Shown here piece by piece: positions 4,870 through 5,843 of a stretch of DNA of 5,843 nucleotides. The notes under the pieces were generated by a model that was not told the origin of the DNA, did no database searches, and saw only the letters and a list, made by a program, of their open reading frames with translations. The translations under genes and the position numbers were made by a program. Source of the DNA: Zoogloeaceae bacterium (GTDB lineage: Bacteria > Pseudomonadota > Gammaproteobacteria > Burkholderiales > Rhodocyclaceae); NCBI GenBank assembly GCA_031278735.1, contig JAITJU010000208.1, positions 1 through 5,843 on the forward strand, written 5' to 3'. How positions within the stretch are numbered: position 1 is the stretch's first letter; the number at the start of each line of letters is the position of its first letter.

Positions 4870-5843
4870 TCAGGAAACCCGCAACATGCGCTCGAGGGCG
4901 ACGCGGGCGAGATCGGCCACGTGCGTCGGCACGACGATGGGGTTGACGGCATTGCCGTCGGCGAGGTTTTCCAGCGTCCAGGCAAGGTGCTGCGGATCGA
5001 TGCGCTGCATGGTCGAGCACATGCAAACGAGGTCGGACATGAAGCGCACGTCTTTTCCTTGCGGCGCGACTTCTTTCGCCAGGCGCTCGACCAGGTTCAG
5101 TTCCGTGCCGACCAGCCAGCGCGTGTTCGCGGGCGCCGCCTTGATGGTCTGGACGATGGCTTCGGTGGAGCCGACATGATCGGCGGCGGCGCAGACGGCA
5201 AAATTGCATTCCGGGTGCGCGATGACCAGACCATCGGGATATTGGGCGCGAAAGGCGTCGATCTGGCGCTTCTGGAACATTTGATGCACGGCGCAATGGC
5301 CTTTCCAGAGCAGGATTCTTGCCGCTCCAATGGCTTCCGGCGTCAGGCCGCCCAACGGCAGCTCCGGGTCCCAGACCTGCATGGCCGCCAGCGGGATGCC
5401 CAGTTTGTGTCCTGTCCAGCGTCCCAGATGCTGATCGGGGAAAAAGAGGATTTTCGGGCGCTGGGCAAACGCCCAGTTCACGATGCGTTCCGCGTTGCCG
5501 GAAGTACAGACGATGCCGCCATGTTGACCGCAAAAGGCTTTCAGGTCGGCGGCGGAATTGATGTAGGTGACGGGCGTGAATTCCGCCGCCGCGTCGAGCG
5601 TCTCGCCCAGTTCGCGCCAGCAGCGTTCCACGCGGGCGAGATTCGCCATGTCCGCCATCGAGCAGCCTGCCGCCAGATCGGGCAGGAGTGCCGTCTGTTC
5701 CGGGCGGGAGAGCATATCGGCGACCTCGGCCATGAAATGCACGCCGCAGAAAATGATGTGCGGCGCTTCCGTCTGGGCGGCGAGACGCGCGAGTTTCAGG
5801 GAATCGCCGGTCAGATCGGCGTGTTGGTAGATGTCGGCGCGCT
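4870..5843 (-). CDS. nadA: Quinolinate synthase NadA, N-terminus cut by window edge
   Basis: The frame is open from the right edge (first full codon 5841-5839) and gives 323 residues ending at TGA 4872-4870. NadA is the [4Fe-4S] enzyme that condenses iminoaspartate with dihydroxyacetone phosphate to quinolinate in de novo NAD synthesis. Marks in the visible part (numbered from the first full codon) are IYQHADLTGDSLKLA (4-18), FCGVHFMAEVAD (31-42), LPDLAAGCSMAD (53-64), TYINSAADLKAF (92-103), CTSGNA (112-117), FFPDQHLGR (133-141), LLWKGHCAVH (177-186), HPEC (209-212), DHVGST (221-226) and VCMCSTM (272-278). The likely cluster ligands are Cys60, Cys183 and Cys275. Their spacing (123 and 92 residues) is close to that recalled for B. 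subtilis NadA (Cys110, 230, 320) and unlike E. coli (113, 200, 297), which suggests about 50 residues are missing at the N-terminus. The partner NadB is not in the window. murB follows after 5 bases, suggesting one transcript. Confidence 0.97.
   Translation of the reverse strand, partial: RADIYQHADLTGDSLKLARLAAQTEAPHIIFCGVHFMAEVADMLSRPEQTALLPDLAAGCSMADMANLARVERCWRELGETLDAAAEFTPVTYINSAADLKAFCGQHGGIVCTSGNAERIVNWAFAQRPKILFFPDQHLGRWTGHKLGIPLAAMQVWDPELPLGGLTPEAIGAARILLWKGHCAVHQMFQKRQIDAFRAQYPDGLVIAHPECNFAVCAAADHVGSTEAIVQTIKAAPANTRWLVGTELNLVERLAKEVAPQGKDVRFMSDLVCMCSTMQRIDPQHLAWTLENLADGNAVNPIVVPTHVADLARVALERMLRVS

Noticed and set aside
3494..5179. Open frame of 561 codons on the plus strand, crossing the intergenic region, murB and part of nadA
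   Set aside because: MurB and NadA are certain on the other strand, and the antisense protein is a low-complexity Gly/Ala/Arg/Asp shadow.
4865..5533. N-terminal extension of the murB frame upstream of the ATG at 4864
   Set aside because: It lies wholly over nadA in another frame and is not MurB-like; MurB begins normally at 4864.

Overview
This GC-rich window carries five protein genes of a Gram-negative bacterium. Lipopolysaccharide synthesis (WaaA), an outer-membrane efflux/secretion channel (TolC) and the order pcm-like / tolC / convergent waaA point to Proteobacteria, most likely Betaproteobacteria. The phylum-level call is strong; the class-level call is inference from gene order and protein style. 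No mobile element, CRISPR array, tRNA or rRNA was seen.

Layout. Plus strand: the C-terminal end of a protein-L-isoaspartate O-methyltransferase-like gene runs in from the left edge (to 332), followed after 26 bases by tolC (359-1702). Minus strand: nadA (N-terminus cut by the right edge, stop at 4870) is followed after 5 bases by murB (4864-3791). A 271-base intergenic region comes next, and then a long reading frame (3519-1666) that ends inside the 3' end of tolC, so the tolC and waaA coding regions overlap tail to tail by 37 bases.

The most unusual point is that 3519-1666 is not a plain waaA. A complete WaaA (433 residues from an ATG at 2967) is preceded in the same frame, with no stop, by about 184 residues that look like a DUF3592 membrane protein (transmembrane helix, extracytoplasmic beta-rich part, transmembrane helix). 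It reads as a DUF3592-WaaA fusion of 617 residues, or as two gene units sharing one frame with an internal start. The second unusual point is the intergenic region upstream of it, which holds three perfect inverted repeats (12, 12 and 8 base arms), including a T7/A7 palindrome, but no clear promoter and at best a weak terminator.

Functionally, WaaA adds Kdo to lipid A precursors, MurB makes UDP-MurNAc for peptidoglycan and TolC is the outer-membrane exit duct, so three of the five genes serve the cell envelope. NadA makes quinolinate for NAD. None of the four start codons examined (tolC, fusion, internal waaA, murB) has a recognisable Shine-Dalgarno sequence.
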